This document shows positions 1 through 8,600 of a stretch of 64,000 nt of DNA, piece after piece; position 1 is the stretch's first letter; every line of letters begins with the position of its first letter. This DNA is from Candidatus Paracaedibacteraceae bacterium (lineage in GTDB: Bacteria > Pseudomonadota > Alphaproteobacteria > Paracaedibacterales > Paracaedibacteraceae). The notes under the pieces were generated by a model. It did not search any database. It saw only the letters and a list, made by a program, of their open reading frames with translations, and was not told the origin of the DNA. The stretch lies in contig JAHBYI010000003.1 in assembly GCA_019636035.1 (NCBI GenBank), positions 124,001 to 188,000 on the forward strand, written 5' to 3'. The position numbers and the translations under genes were made by a program.

Positions 1-1
1 T

Positions 2-367
2 TGTTTATCCTGGTTGATCTCATGCCTTACAGGTCAAAAAAGAGAATTCCCTGAACTTGCACTAGAACATCAAGCCAACCTAAACCAACTGAGAGCCTAT
101 CCGTCCTATGCAATTTACCAAGCTCAATCAAACAAAGATAAAGTCGAAGCAGAAATCACAAGATTATCTCAGGGCTATGTCGCAGAAGCCCGTGACATCC
201 TTTCAAAAATAGACAGGGCAAAACAAATGATGATTGCTCAGTCAAAGAACCCGGATCATATTGATCACCTGGCACAATCCCTATCCTATGATGACTATGT
301 ACAAGCCCTGGATACTCTTATTGCTGATCAAATTCCGGCCGCTGCGCATCAGAAGCTGCTAAGTTAG
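2..367 (+). CDS. C-terminal part of an unrecognised protein (cut by window edge)
   Basis: The reading frame is open from base 2 to a TAG at 365-367, so this is probably the tail of a longer gene that starts outside the window. A TTG at 14 is the only start-like codon near the edge and has no convincing ribosome binding site. The visible 120 or so residues are hydrophilic and probably helical, rich in Gln, Ala, Lys and Asp, with no cysteines beyond the first few residues and no motif I recognise. The last 50 bases overlap, tail to tail, the end of the minus-strand gene at 318-1556. Function unknown. Confidence 0.5.
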   Translation, partial: CLSWLISCLTGQKREFPELALEHQANLNQLRAYPSYAIYQAQSNKDKVEAEITRLSQGYVAEARDILSKIDRAKQMMIAQSKNPDHIDHLAQSLSYDDYVQALDTLIADQIPAAAHQKLLS

Positions 368-1556
368 CTGGAATAACAGACTTTAACAGGGTTACAATCA
401 GTGTTCTTCTTTGATCATCAGACAGCAGCAAAAAACTACTCTTCGCCTGTCCCAGTCTTTCATATAAAAGCCTATTCAAAAACGGTGCCTTAACCAAGGC
501 TTGAGTCATCTCAAGAGCCAGGGATGATCTGTCTACAGTATCATTAGCCCTCAGATATTTCACAGCATTTCGAATGGCTTCATTAAACAAAAAGTACATT
601 GGTGCGGGTTGTGACCTTGTTTTTTCAGAACCGGATCGCATCATAAAAGGACGATATTGTTGAACCGGGGCACACCGCATGGCAACACGATCACCATCTA
701 TAAAATTAATAAGCCAGTCAGGCAAATATAGGGATGTCGTCGGAACGATCATCGGGCGAATTCCTGAAGATAAATGATTATCACTATAAATAAGAGAGTG
801 GGAATTATCCTTATAATCAAAAGTACGGTTTTCCGGCATTAAACTTCCGATTTTATTGACCAGCATAAAGAAATGGATGGGCGGTTGTTTTGCGCCCTTC
901 AGTTTATAATACTCTTTGAGTAACCTGAAGAGTGCGTTCTTACCACTACCATATCCAATAGCATCAACAAACCAAATCCCTTGATCTGCTTTATCAAAGC
1001 CTAATTCATCGAAATAAGAAAAAATAGTTGCAATACGACGAGGAACCATAACATTGCCACGAACATCATAATCATCTCTTCTTGTCAAAGATATATCAGG
1101 AGAACCGGAAAAAGCCATGTGCCTAATTTGTGTTGGTCCTTTATAATTTTCCAGGGTTAAGATTTCCTGAATCATGTCAACAATCATGAACGGTGAGCGA
1201 CCGATACCGACAATCAAACTTGGTTCATATTGATTGAGTTGAGAGCGAATATAGCACGCGGCATCATATACGTATGAAATCAATACTTTTTCATTTACCT
1301 GCCCCATTAATTCAATCATAAAGCTAAAAATAAGCTGATGGGGATCTTGTCCCAAACACCGATCATCGTCTTCTTCAATACCTTCGCCTTCAAATGCAAC
1401 AATTTGTTCTCGGGCTAGATTGTGTTGCTTGATCAATGTATCAAACTTGTCGTCACCATCATAGCCATACTCAATACCACGGGTATAATCAGGTTTTGTA
1501 TCATCTGCAGCATAAACTGAGAAACATAAAATAAAGGACAAGCAAATTTTAAACAT
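318..1556 (-). CDS. exported protein with phosphoribosyltransferase-like motifs, function unknown
   Basis: The protein is 412 residues when started at the ATG at 1554-1556, which opens a clear signal peptide (Lys3, hydrophobic run to about residue 14, VYA-A cleavage-like site near 15-17). An in-frame upstream codon would add 14 residues that only spoil the signal. Around residues 113-120 there is a strand-glycine-Arg turn (SLIVGIGRS). At about 194-206 a hydrophobic strand leads into VDAIGYGSGK, which looks like the PRPP loop of type I phosphoribosyltransferases but has Ala where the second acidic residue should be. The remaining C-terminal half is unrecognised. Fold assignment is inference; catalytic activity is doubtful. 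The other exported phosphoribosyltransferase-like gene of the window lies 2.5 kb away. Confidence 0.6.
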   Translation of the reverse strand: MFKICLSFILCFSVYAADDTKPDYTRGIEYGYDGDDKFDTLIKQHNLAREQIVAFEGEGIEEDDDRCLGQDPHQLIFSFMIELMGQVNEKVLISYVYDAACYIRSQLNQYEPSLIVGIGRSPFMIVDMIQEILTLENYKGPTQIRHMAFSGSPDISLTRRDDYDVRGNVMVPRRIATIFSYFDELGFDKADQGIWFVDAIGYGSGKNALFRLLKEYYKLKGAKQPPIHFFMLVNKIGSLMPENRTFDYKDNSHSLIYSDNHLSSGIRPMIVPTTSLYLPDWLINFIDGDRVAMRCAPVQQYRPFMMRSGSEKTRSQPAPMYFLFNEAIRNAVKYLRANDTVDRSSLALEMTQALVKAPFLNRLLYERLGQAKSSFLLLSDDQRRTLIVTLLKSVIPANLAASDAQRPEFDQQ

Positions 1557-1635
1557 ACGGACACTCCTATTGTGATATTTAAGGTATAGGAAAGCCAAAT
1601 AATATTTTCAATAGGTAAAGCTGATCTTACCTATA

Positions 1636-1705
1636 CTATAGTATTTTTTATACAAGGAGCATAGGTCAGCGACGACACAGGAGAAAAGTCAAAGGGAATG
1701 GCGAT
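1636..1705 (+). repeat. degenerate copy of a dispersed intergenic repeat (copy a)
   Basis: The segment shares blocks with the intergenic copies near 18011 and 25050: an ACTATAGT start, a TTTTTATACAA block, a GGAGC block and, at 1680-1697, AGAAAAGTCAAAGGGAA, which matches 18070-18086 with one substitution. It lies in the gap between the gene at 318-1556 and the DUF218 gene. Alignment was done by eye. Confidence 0.45.
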
Positions 1706-1710
1706 AATTC

Positions 1711-2340
1711 TTAAATGGATTCCTTTGTTGAGTCATCAGCCAGATTATCGCGCCACCACGGACGGATACCGACCATCACAACCAATAACTTAGAATACTC
1801 AAGGGCACATTTTCCAAAGATTTCAAAATCCTTATACCAATGACGGTGATTAAATCGTTTTACATTGACGGGGTGAGGGATGACTTTTATGTCATCCGGC
1901 ATGGCTAAACGAAACTCCACGAGTGACCTGGGTAAATGAATTGATGTCGTCACCAATCGTATGGATTTAACATTATTTTTCTGTGCCCAAATTGATGTTT
2001 CAATGGCGTTACCCATGGTCGAGAGAGCCGTATGGCCATACGTAATTTTATAAAGGAGGGTTTCGATCATCTCTGGCGATAGATCTGATTTACATTTTCG
2101 ACTAATCAACGCAGGTTTAGCAGACTGAACACCGGAAACGAACAACCGGTTACTCAATCCTTGAGATAATAATTCAACACCTGTGGTTATTCTACAAGGA
2201 CCACCCGTCCAAACAACAATCGCATCTGTTTTTGTTGTCATATCCGCAGGTATCTTTGGGATTCCATAGATATAAATTAGAAAGCCAAGAAACCATGCTG
2301 TCATAGGGATACTGATTAACTTAAAAAATCTAGTCAACAC
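1711..2340 (-). CDS. DUF218 (YdcF/SanA-like) membrane-anchored protein
   Basis: A 209-residue protein starting with GTG at 2338-2340. One N-terminal membrane segment (about residues 5-27) is followed by the DUF218 core: a strand with DAIVVWTGG (about 39-47), a LFVSG strand, and a later strand and helix with LVTTSIHLPRS. Family members such as SanA and YdcF sit in the inner membrane and affect envelope permeability; their substrate is not established. The start overlaps the 3' end of ftsX by 11 bases, so the two are translationally coupled. A DUF218 gene directly behind ftsX is a common alphaproteobacterial arrangement as far as I recall. The C-terminus (WWRDNL and onward) is typical for the family. 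Confidence 0.75.
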   Translation of the reverse strand: MLTRFFKLISIPMTAWFLGFLIYIYGIPKIPADMTTKTDAIVVWTGGPCRITTGVELLSQGLSNRLFVSGVQSAKPALISRKCKSDLSPEMIETLLYKITYGHTALSTMGNAIETSIWAQKNNVKSIRLVTTSIHLPRSLVEFRLAMPDDIKVIPHPVNVKRFNHRHWYKDFEIFGKCALEYSKLLVVMVGIRPWWRDNLADDSTKESI

Positions 2341-3211
2341 TCAATGTTCTCAGAACAGCAAAGCGTGAAACACAAATACTCAACAAAACAACAAACAAGG
2401 GCACAATAACCATAGCCAGCATCAAAACAGGGTCAAGTTGCGGTCTCAACATCTCAGGAACACCAAGCGTGACACTTGCCAAATTCAAAAGCCAGGCAAC
2501 AGGGATCGCCAAAACAAATCCCATAATTGCTCCACGTGTGCTCAGTTTAAAGGCATGATTTTGAAATTTTGTGGCAATATAACCGTTACTTGCACCGATC
2601 AGTCTCAGGATGGAAATACTCTCATGATGTGCTGCTAGCCCCGCTTTGGTAATGAGCGTGATCATCACAATAACGGTAAAGGCAATCAACATCACAAAGA
2701 TATAACCGATAATTTGCAGAGATTGCCGCAACAGCTGCAACATATCATGCCATTGGCCATAGGTTTCAATTCTTACCCCCGGTGAAACCTGTTGTAACTG
2801 GGTCAAAATCCCGGAAATGGACTCACCTTGATTGGGTTTGAGATCAGCTTCAATCAGGATTGGCAAAATGTAGTCAGGATATTGAATCGCTTGCTGTGGC
2901 GTCACACCAAAGATTGAGAACAACCGGGTTTTATCAGCAACCTCAATATGCTCAATAGCAGGACTCACCTGGAGATATTGGGCAACAGCCGTTGTAATCC
3001 GATCGCGATCAAGTTCATGCTGCAATGGAATTTCAATGGTTATACGATGGCTGATTCCAACCTGCCAACGTTGAACAGAAACACCAATCGATGACGCACC
3101 AACCAAAACAAGGCACAATAAAAATACGAGCAAGGCAATAATCCAAGGAACGATGCGCGTCATCGGATCTTTGGTAATCGGAACTTCTTCGATGTCTGTA
3201 CGTTCAACCAT
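2330..3211 (-). CDS. ftsX: cell division protein FtsX
   Basis: A 293-residue integral membrane protein. Four membrane segments are visible: one near residues 19-43, then a periplasmic domain of about 120 residues, then three at about 165-190, 220-245 and 260-283. This is the FtsX topology. FtsX couples the FtsE ATPase to periplasmic amidase activation at the division site. It follows ftsE with an 8-base overlap and overlaps the DUF218 gene downstream, so ftsE-ftsX-DUF218 form one operon on the minus strand. Length is usual for the family (about 300). Nothing appears broken. Confidence 0.9.
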   Translation of the reverse strand: MVERTDIEEVPITKDPMTRIVPWIIALLVFLLCLVLVGASSIGVSVQRWQVGISHRITIEIPLQHELDRDRITTAVAQYLQVSPAIEHIEVADKTRLFSIFGVTPQQAIQYPDYILPILIEADLKPNQGESISGILTQLQQVSPGVRIETYGQWHDMLQLLRQSLQIIGYIFVMLIAFTVIVMITLITKAGLAAHHESISILRLIGASNGYIATKFQNHAFKLSTRGAIMGFVLAIPVAWLLNLASVTLGVPEMLRPQLDPVLMLAMVIVPLFVVLLSICVSRFAVLRTLSVD

Positions 3212-3956
3212 GCGTCACCTTAGCGTGTTCGGGGGTAACATTGACAAGTCGCCCCTGATAGAGCTCAAGTTCAGGGTAGGGAAATTCAGAGATCAATGCT
3301 TTATTATGGGTCGCAAGAATAACTGTTGTCCCAATTTTATTCAATTCTTCAAATAACCGGAGCAAACGATAGCCAGCCTCATGATCCAGATTCCCCGTTG
3401 GCTCATCCGCCAAAAGCAAGAGTGGCCGTGTAATCACAGCTCGCGCAATTGCTACCCGTTGTTTTTGCCCATCAGATAAGGTATATGGCATTTCGAATAA
3501 ATGTTGCCCCAAACCAACCCATTGGAGTAATTCTTTGGCATGGGTTCTTGCCGTCTTGACATCCGTCCCGGTAACTTTCAAAGCCAAGGCCACGTTATCG
3601 AGAACGTTTAGGTGGCCAAAAAGTTTGCAATCTTGAAAAACAATACCAATACGTTGGCGATACTGAGGCAATTCGCCATTCGATATGCGATTAACATCTT
3701 TACCAAAAACGCGCACTGTGCCTTCGGTTGAGCGAATCCCACGATAAATTAGCTTTAAAAGTGAGGTCTTCCCCGCACCGGAAACCCCTGTTAAAAAGGT
3801 AAAGGAACCAACAGTAAAAGATTGACTCAACCCATGCAAAACCCGATGACCGCCTGAATAGGCTAATCCGACTTGATCAAATCGAACAATTTCAATCGGT
3901 TGTCGACGTTGGGTAACCAATGATCCCTCACACTTCACAAGAAATCCCGATGCCAT
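3204..3956 (-). CDS. ftsE: cell division ATP-binding protein FtsE
   Basis: A 250-residue ABC ATPase. Walker A is [12 protein letters not shown] (about residues 57-68), the signature reads [14 protein letters not shown] (Asp instead of the usual second Gly), and Walker B is [12 protein letters not shown], the FtsE/LolD-type sequence. With FtsX it forms the ATPase-driven complex at the divisome. The start at 3954-3956 is well supported: an AGGAGG lies at 3963-3968 on the minus strand, eight bases upstream. This makes the protein about 25 residues longer at the N-terminus than the E. coli form. Downstream ftsX overlaps it by 8 bases. Confidence 0.93.
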   Translation of the reverse strand: MASGFLVKCEGSLVTQRRQPIEIVRFDQVGLAYSGGHRVLHGLSQSFTVGSFTFLTGVSGAGKTSLLKLIYRGIRSTEGTVRVFGKDVNRISNGELPQYRQRIGIVFQDCKLFGHLNVLDNVALALKVTGTDVKTARTHAKELLQWVGLGQHLFEMPYTLSDGQKQRVAIARAVITRPLLLLADEPTGNLDHEAGYRLLRLFEELNKIGTTVILATHNKALISEFPYPELELYQGRLVNVTPEHAKVTHG

Positions 3957-3962
3957 AAGGCA

Positions 3963-3968
3963 TCCTCC
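3963..3968 (-). promoter_or_regulatory. strong ribosome binding site for ftsE
   Basis: AGGAGG on the minus strand, with a spacing of about 7 bases to the ATG. It decides the long N-terminus of FtsE. Confidence 0.75.
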
Positions 3969-4009
3969 TAAGACTATACTGCCTGTTTTTTACAGACAAT
4001 ACTAGCCTC

Positions 4010-4576
4010 TTAATTATTTTTTGGAGCAATCCAATCAGGCTCCCACGGGAAAACAAGCCATTCGCCCTGAGGAACTTTCTTAACATAAAAATCTGCAACG
4101 GATTCTCCTGCCGGTTTGGCATAGAGAACAGCAAATTTCGCCTTAGGATACATCGCTCTGATTTTGCGTAACGTTTCACCGGAATCAACCAGATCATCAA
4201 TAAAGAGGAATCCGTCGCCCTCATTGTCTAAATGCGGATCTGTGATGATTGTTAATTCCCCTCGTTTGCAATCGTCGCCATAGCTAGAAACACCAAGAGT
4301 ACGAATGTCCTTAACTGACGCATATTGAGAAATTAAAAGAGTTGGTGCCAGACCACCTCGTGTGATGGCAACAATACCTTTGACCGTTGAAAAGTCAATT
4401 TTATCAACAAGATTTTTGGATAAAGATCTTATTTCTTCATCCGATAAATAGTTCTTTGTCACAACACTACCTTCTTTCATAGCAATATCCGCCGGCGTGC
4501 ACGTCCTTTTATCAACCTTAGCAAAACCCCCGGAAATACTCAAAACAATCACAGTCAATACAACTAATTTATGCAT
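4010..4576 (-). CDS. Gpt-type xanthine/guanine phosphoribosyltransferase with apparent signal peptide
   Basis: The 188-residue product matches E. coli Gpt over its catalytic part: ITRGGLAP (about 71-78), the PRPP-binding loop FLFIDDLVDSGET (123-135), and later MYPKAKFAVLYAKPAG and WLVFPWEPDW. Gpt converts xanthine or guanine plus PRPP to the nucleotide, normally in the cytoplasm. Here the ATG at 4574-4576, preceded by GGGGGAG at good spacing, adds about 35 residues that begin like a Sec signal: Lys3, a hydrophobic stretch of about 15 residues, then SGGFA-K. An internal Met33 (codon at 4478-4480) would give about 156 residues, close to the usual 152, but has a much weaker ribosome binding site. 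Export is therefore inferred, not certain. It lies between ftsE and mraY on the same strand. Confidence 0.8.
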   Translation of the reverse strand: MHKLVVLTVIVLSISGGFAKVDKRTCTPADIAMKEGSVVTKNYLSDEEIRSLSKNLVDKIDFSTVKGIVAITRGGLAPTLLISQYASVKDIRTLGVSSYGDDCKRGELTIITDPHLDNEGDGFLFIDDLVDSGETLRKIRAMYPKAKFAVLYAKPAGESVADFYVKKVPQGEWLVFPWEPDWIAPKNN

Positions 4577-4644
4577 ATATACTCTCCCCCATATAAAAAT
4601 TATTTGAACCAGACTACTGAAAGAGAAAAACAAATGCAAGAATT

Positions 4645-5733
4645 TTATCTAAGTTTTAACGTTGACAATCCGACCAATGCTAAAATTGTGGCAATGATCC
4701 AAAATCGGATAACAATCGTTGACTCTGCCCATCCTTTTTTCTCAAAATGATGGTGAATTGGTGCCATCAAGAAAATACGCTTCTTGGTCATTTTATAGTA
4801 TCCCACCTGCAAAATAACAGACACAGCCTCCAAAACAAATAGTCCGCCAATAATTGCCAAAACAATCTCATGCTTTGTAATAACGGCAATCGTCCCCAAA
4901 GCTCCGCCGGCAGCCAGCGACCCCGTATCCCCCATAAAAACCTTAGCTGGCGGTGCATTGAACCACAAAAAACCCAACCCTGCGCCAATCATTGCCCCGC
5001 AAAACACGGATAATTCTCCAACATCAGCAACATAATGAATCTGAAGATAGTTCGCAAAGACAGTGTTACCAACAAGGTAAGCAATCAACGCAAAACAAGC
5101 ACTGGCAAGCACAACAGGCACAATCGCCAAACCATCAAGACCGTCGGTTAAATTAACCGCATTAGATGCCCCAACGATCACCAAAAAGGTGAACACATAA
5201 TACAGCATCCCCAGATCAAGTAGATAGTCTTTGATAAAAGGAAACGCCAAACTCGATGACATTTCCGGTTTTGTATTAACTTGAATAACGTACGTTGCCA
5301 AAATGACCATCGCCCCTTGTAAAAGGAGCTTAGCCTTTCCTGACAACCCTTTTGATGAGCGTTTTGTCAGCTTAAGATAGTCATCACAAGCTCCTATGCA
5401 GCCAAAACCAAGAGTAACAGCCAAAACAACCCACAAATAAGGATTCGACAGATTCCCCCACAAAATCGTACTTAACGTTAAGGACGCAAGAATAAGAACG
5501 CCCCCCATAGTTGGCGTTCCCTTTTTCGTCAGCAAATGCCCTTCTGGCCCATCTTCTCTGATCGGCTGACCATGGGTCTGAATACTCTTTAACCAACGGA
5601 TAAAGGCATCCCCAAAAATAAAACTTATTAACAGAGAGGTTAAGATCGCCCCGCCTGTCCGAAATGTTAAATATTTAAAAACATTGAAAAAACCAACTTG
5701 AGTCGCCAAATTCGGCAACACGTGATATAACAT
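4645..5733 (-). CDS. mraY: phospho-N-acetylmuramoyl-pentapeptide-transferase MraY
   Basis: MraY (362 residues, family-typical length) transfers phospho-MurNAc-pentapeptide to undecaprenyl phosphate at the inner membrane, giving lipid I. The polytopic sequence contains the family motifs: GTPTMGG near residue 75, the DDYLKL aspartates near 117, [13 protein letters not shown] near 192-204, and the C-terminal HHHFEKKGW. It follows murF with only three bases between them, the usual murF-mraY order of the dcw cluster. The rest of the cluster is elsewhere (murG-ftsW at 42.5-44.7 kb). Confidence 0.96.
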   Translation of the reverse strand: MLYHVLPNLATQVGFFNVFKYLTFRTGGAILTSLLISFIFGDAFIRWLKSIQTHGQPIREDGPEGHLLTKKGTPTMGGVLILASLTLSTILWGNLSNPYLWVVLAVTLGFGCIGACDDYLKLTKRSSKGLSGKAKLLLQGAMVILATYVIQVNTKPEMSSSLAFPFIKDYLLDLGMLYYVFTFLVIVGASNAVNLTDGLDGLAIVPVVLASACFALIAYLVGNTVFANYLQIHYVADVGELSVFCGAMIGAGLGFLWFNAPPAKVFMGDTGSLAAGGALGTIAVITKHEIVLAIIGGLFVLEAVSVILQVGYYKMTKKRIFLMAPIHHHFEKKGWAESTIVIRFWIIATILALVGLSTLKLR

Positions 5734-5736
5734 TCC

Positions 5737-7137
5737 TCAATCCCTCTTTTGATTTTGCCTGAGCATAAATTCAGCAACACAACTCACACGACTACCCTTT
5801 GACCCTTTGACCAGAACAATATCTCCGTCACAAACATCACGCAAAACGACAGGGATCAATTCCTGAGCTGATTTTGAGTATCCGCCTCGATTGACCTCGG
5901 GCACACCGGCAAAAGCTTGCTCTACGACAGATCCGCCACAGACATAAATCTTATCCACATTCATCGCCAAACACGATTGGATCAATTGCGCATGATGATC
6001 CAAGGCAAAGCTCCCTAACTCCAACATTTCGCCCAATATCGCAACACGTCGCCCCTCATGATCAGGAGATAAAGTTGATAAGGTCTTCACAGCCGCCAAT
6101 GCCGAGCTCAAGTTTGCATTATAAGAGTCATCTAACAAACGAAGATGGCGATCTCCTAAGTTGATTTTATGAATCCGTCCCCGACCATCAACAGGCTTTA
6201 TTTCAGAGAGTTTTGCTATGGTTTTTGCACTATCCAAACGCAAAGCCTTACTCACAGCAAGGGCGATCAACGCGGTATTCGCAAGATGCTGCCCCAACAA
6301 GGCGAAATCAAAAGATACTCGGTCTTTCTGCCCCAAACCAACGGTTAATTTCGCGACCTCCCCCATCAGAGCATAATCCTGTAACTTAACGTCAGATGAG
6401 TCTTGATGCCCAAACGTATATACCCGTTCAGGGTGACGCGCCATTGCCCTTTGGCGCAGCATCGACGCAAAGTCAGGTGAATCAGGGATGATAACAACGC
6501 CCTCTTCAGCTAAGCCATCAAAAATACAAGCCTTTTCCTTAGCAATCGTCTCAAGGCTGCCCATTTGACCAATATGAGCCGGAGCAATTGCTGTAATAAT
6601 AGCAACATGCGGCGAAACCATTTGCGCCAAAGGCGTAATTTCCCCGGGATGATTCATGCCAATTTCAAAAATTCCGAATTTAGCATCTTTTGGCAAACGA
6701 GCTAAACTTAAGGGTACGCCCCAATGATTGTTATAGCTAGCCACAGATGCAGACGTAGCACCAAAGACAGATAATGTCTGAAGTAAAACCTCTTTAGTTG
6801 TTGTTTTCCCCACACTGCCGGTAATCGCAATAATCTTAGCCTTGGATCGCAGGCGACCATAACGCCCGAGTTCATTCAACCCTTTAAGGGTATCATCGAC
6901 CAAAATCTGGGGACACGAGCATCCGGCAATTTCTCGGGAAACAACAACAGCACTAGCACCCCTAGATGCTGCATCCAAGACATAGTCGTGACCATCAGCC
7001 TGACCAGCCTTTAACGCGAAAAATAAGTCTCCGGCACTAAGGGTTCTGGAGTCAATTGAAACGCCACCCACCGCCAAATCTTCCGGCAACGGGCGCATAA
7101 ATATTTCTTGTAATTCTTTTCTCGACCAAAGGCTCAT
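5737..7137 (-). CDS. murF: UDP-N-acetylmuramoyl-tripeptide--D-alanyl-D-alanine ligase MurF
   Basis: MurF adds D-Ala-D-Ala to the UDP-MurNAc-tripeptide in the cytoplasm, using ATP. The 466-residue protein has the N-terminal substrate domain (GVSIDSRTLSAGDLFFALKG-like), the Mur ligase P-loop ITGSVGKTTTKE (about residues 104-115), the middle-domain NNHWGVPLSL, and the C-terminal DDSYNANLSSALAAV and ILGEMLELG motifs. It is the first gene of a murF-mraY pair transcribed leftward. The start ATG is at 7135-7137. The 180-bp gap upstream is divergent with rplY and likely holds both promoters. Confidence 0.95.
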   Translation of the reverse strand: MSLWSRKELQEIFMRPLPEDLAVGGVSIDSRTLSAGDLFFALKAGQADGHDYVLDAASRGASAVVVSREIAGCSCPQILVDDTLKGLNELGRYGRLRSKAKIIAITGSVGKTTTKEVLLQTLSVFGATSASVASYNNHWGVPLSLARLPKDAKFGIFEIGMNHPGEITPLAQMVSPHVAIITAIAPAHIGQMGSLETIAKEKACIFDGLAEEGVVIIPDSPDFASMLRQRAMARHPERVYTFGHQDSSDVKLQDYALMGEVAKLTVGLGQKDRVSFDFALLGQHLANTALIALAVSKALRLDSAKTIAKLSEIKPVDGRGRIHKINLGDRHLRLLDDSYNANLSSALAAVKTLSTLSPDHEGRRVAILGEMLELGSFALDHHAQLIQSCLAMNVDKIYVCGGSVVEQAFAGVPEVNRGGYSKSAQELIPVVLRDVCDGDIVLVKGSKGSRVSCVAEFMLRQNQKRD

Positions 7138-7211
7138 TCAAATTCAACACAAACAAACAACAGATACTTTTAATTATGTCATAATTTCCCAACAAGACAA
7201 AAGATTTTATA

Positions 7212-7241
7212 TTGCACAACACCCTAATTTTAAGGTATTAT
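7212..7241 (+). promoter_or_regulatory. candidate sigma-70 promoter for rplY-pth
   Basis: TTGCAC at 7212-7217 and TATTAT at 7236-7241 are 18 bases apart, which predicts transcription from about 7248, 70 bases before the rplY start. Confidence 0.5.
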
Positions 7242-7317
7242 TTGATTCATGCGAACATTTTGATGCAGGGATTCTTGTGTCAAAATCGTTGTTTTAAACC
7301 ATACACGGAGAGTATAA

Positions 7318-7920
7318 ATGAGTTCTATTATAGCTATTGAAGCACAGAACCGCACAGCAAATGGTACGGGTGGAGCAAGAGCAACACGTCGCGAAGGTCT
7401 AGTTCCGGGCGTTGTCTACGGGAACAAACAAGAAAATCAATATATTTCGATGGATCCTCGCGCGATTTCAAAAGAATTGTACAAGCCTGGCTTCTTTAGC
7501 CGCTTGTTCGCCCTTGTTGTTGACGGAAAAACCCAACACGTTTTGGCAAAGGACATTCAGTTGCACCCGGTAACAGATGCGCCAATGCACATCGATTTCC
7601 TACGCGTTGCCAAAGACGCTAAGATTCACGTTAACATTCCGGTTCATATCATCAATGATGATAAGGCACCCGGTGTTAAAAAAGGTGGTATCGTTAACAT
7701 CGTTCACCACACACTCGAAGTTATCTGCCCGGCAGATTCCATCCCAAGCGAAATCACAATTGACTTAGCTGGTCTGGAAGCCGGTCACGCTGTTCACTTG
7801 ACAGACATCAAATTGCCAAAAGGTGTTTCTGCTGCTCACCCTGATCGCGACAACACCCTTGTTTCTATCGTTGCCCCTGGTGGCGGCGTTAAGGACGGTG
7901 CTGAGGAATCAGCCGAGTAA
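7318..7920 (+). CDS. rplY: 50S ribosomal protein L25, CTC type
   Basis: L25 binds 5S rRNA in the large subunit. At 200 residues this is the long CTC form, with the N-terminal L25 barrel (RTANGTGGARATRREGLVPG near the start) and the C-terminal TL5 domain with PVHIINDDKAPGVKKGG and LTDIKLPKGV. The short acidic tail is family-typical. It is followed after six bases by pth, the usual bacterial pair of a 5S-binding protein and peptidyl-tRNA hydrolase. Confidence 0.95.
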   Translation: MSSIIAIEAQNRTANGTGGARATRREGLVPGVVYGNKQENQYISMDPRAISKELYKPGFFSRLFALVVDGKTQHVLAKDIQLHPVTDAPMHIDFLRVAKDAKIHVNIPVHIINDDKAPGVKKGGIVNIVHHTLEVICPADSIPSEITIDLAGLEAGHAVHLTDIKLPKGVSAAHPDRDNTLVSIVAPGGGVKDGAEESAE

Positions 7921-7926
7921 GCTTAG

Positions 7927-8499
7927 GTGGAATCCAACACCTATATCTTTGTTGGTTTAGGGAATCCTGGAACTCAGTATTCCCTAAACAGACATAACAT
8001 TGGATTTATGGCGATTGATCTCATTGCCGATGAACAAAACTTCCCTTCCTTTAAATCTAAGTTTTCTGCCCACGTATCCGAGGGTCGCTTTGGATCAACG
8101 AAAGTTGTCTTAATCAAACCTCAGACTTATATGAACTTATCAGGCCGCTCTGTTGCTGAAGCCATGAAGTTTTATAAAGTTCCCCTCGACCAGGTTTTTG
8201 TCTTCCACGACGATCTAGATCTCCAACCCGGCAAAGTTAAACTCAAGCAAGGTGGCGGTGCCGGTGGGCACAATGGCCTGAAGAGCCTAGATCAATGCGT
8301 CGGCCAAAATTATTGGCGCATTCGCCTCGGTATCGGCCACCCCGGCTTTAAAGATGCCGTCAGTGGCTATGTACTCGGCAACTTTCACAAAGATGACGAA
8401 GACTGGTTGATTGATTTACTCTCACGCCTTAGCAAGACCATCCCGGATATCATCAAACAAAAACCATCCGACTGGCTCAATCAGTATTACAATGGATAA
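7927..8499 (+). CDS. pth: peptidyl-tRNA hydrolase
   Basis: Pth cleaves the ester bond of peptidyl-tRNAs dropped by the ribosome, in the cytoplasm. The 190-residue protein has the family motifs: VGLGNPGTQY, NRHNIGFMAID with the catalytic His, YMNLSG, FHDDLDLQPG with the key Asp, and GGAGGHNGLKS with the tRNA-contacting Asn. The start is GTG at 7927, six bases after the rplY stop; no closer alternative fits. Transcribed with rplY. Confidence 0.96.
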   Translation: MESNTYIFVGLGNPGTQYSLNRHNIGFMAIDLIADEQNFPSFKSKFSAHVSEGRFGSTKVVLIKPQTYMNLSGRSVAEAMKFYKVPLDQVFVFHDDLDLQPGKVKLKQGGGAGGHNGLKSLDQCVGQNYWRIRLGIGHPGFKDAVSGYVLGNFHKDDEDWLIDLLSRLSKTIPDIIKQKPSDWLNQYYNG

Positions 8500-8600
8500 A
8501 AAAGAGGACTGTGATATTAAGCTTTCTACTTAAGACCACAGCCAATATAGCCATCCCTTTATAATTCAGCTCCAGATAATAACCAAATAATCAAGATCAC

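Noticed and set aside
3928..4224. Minus-strand frame overlapping the Gpt-like gene and ftsE start
   Set aside because: It is in another frame over a clearly conserved coding region and shows no domain.
8505..8545. Terminator after pth
   Set aside because: GACTGTG and CACAGCC can pair across about 24 bases, but with poor inner pairing and no T run.
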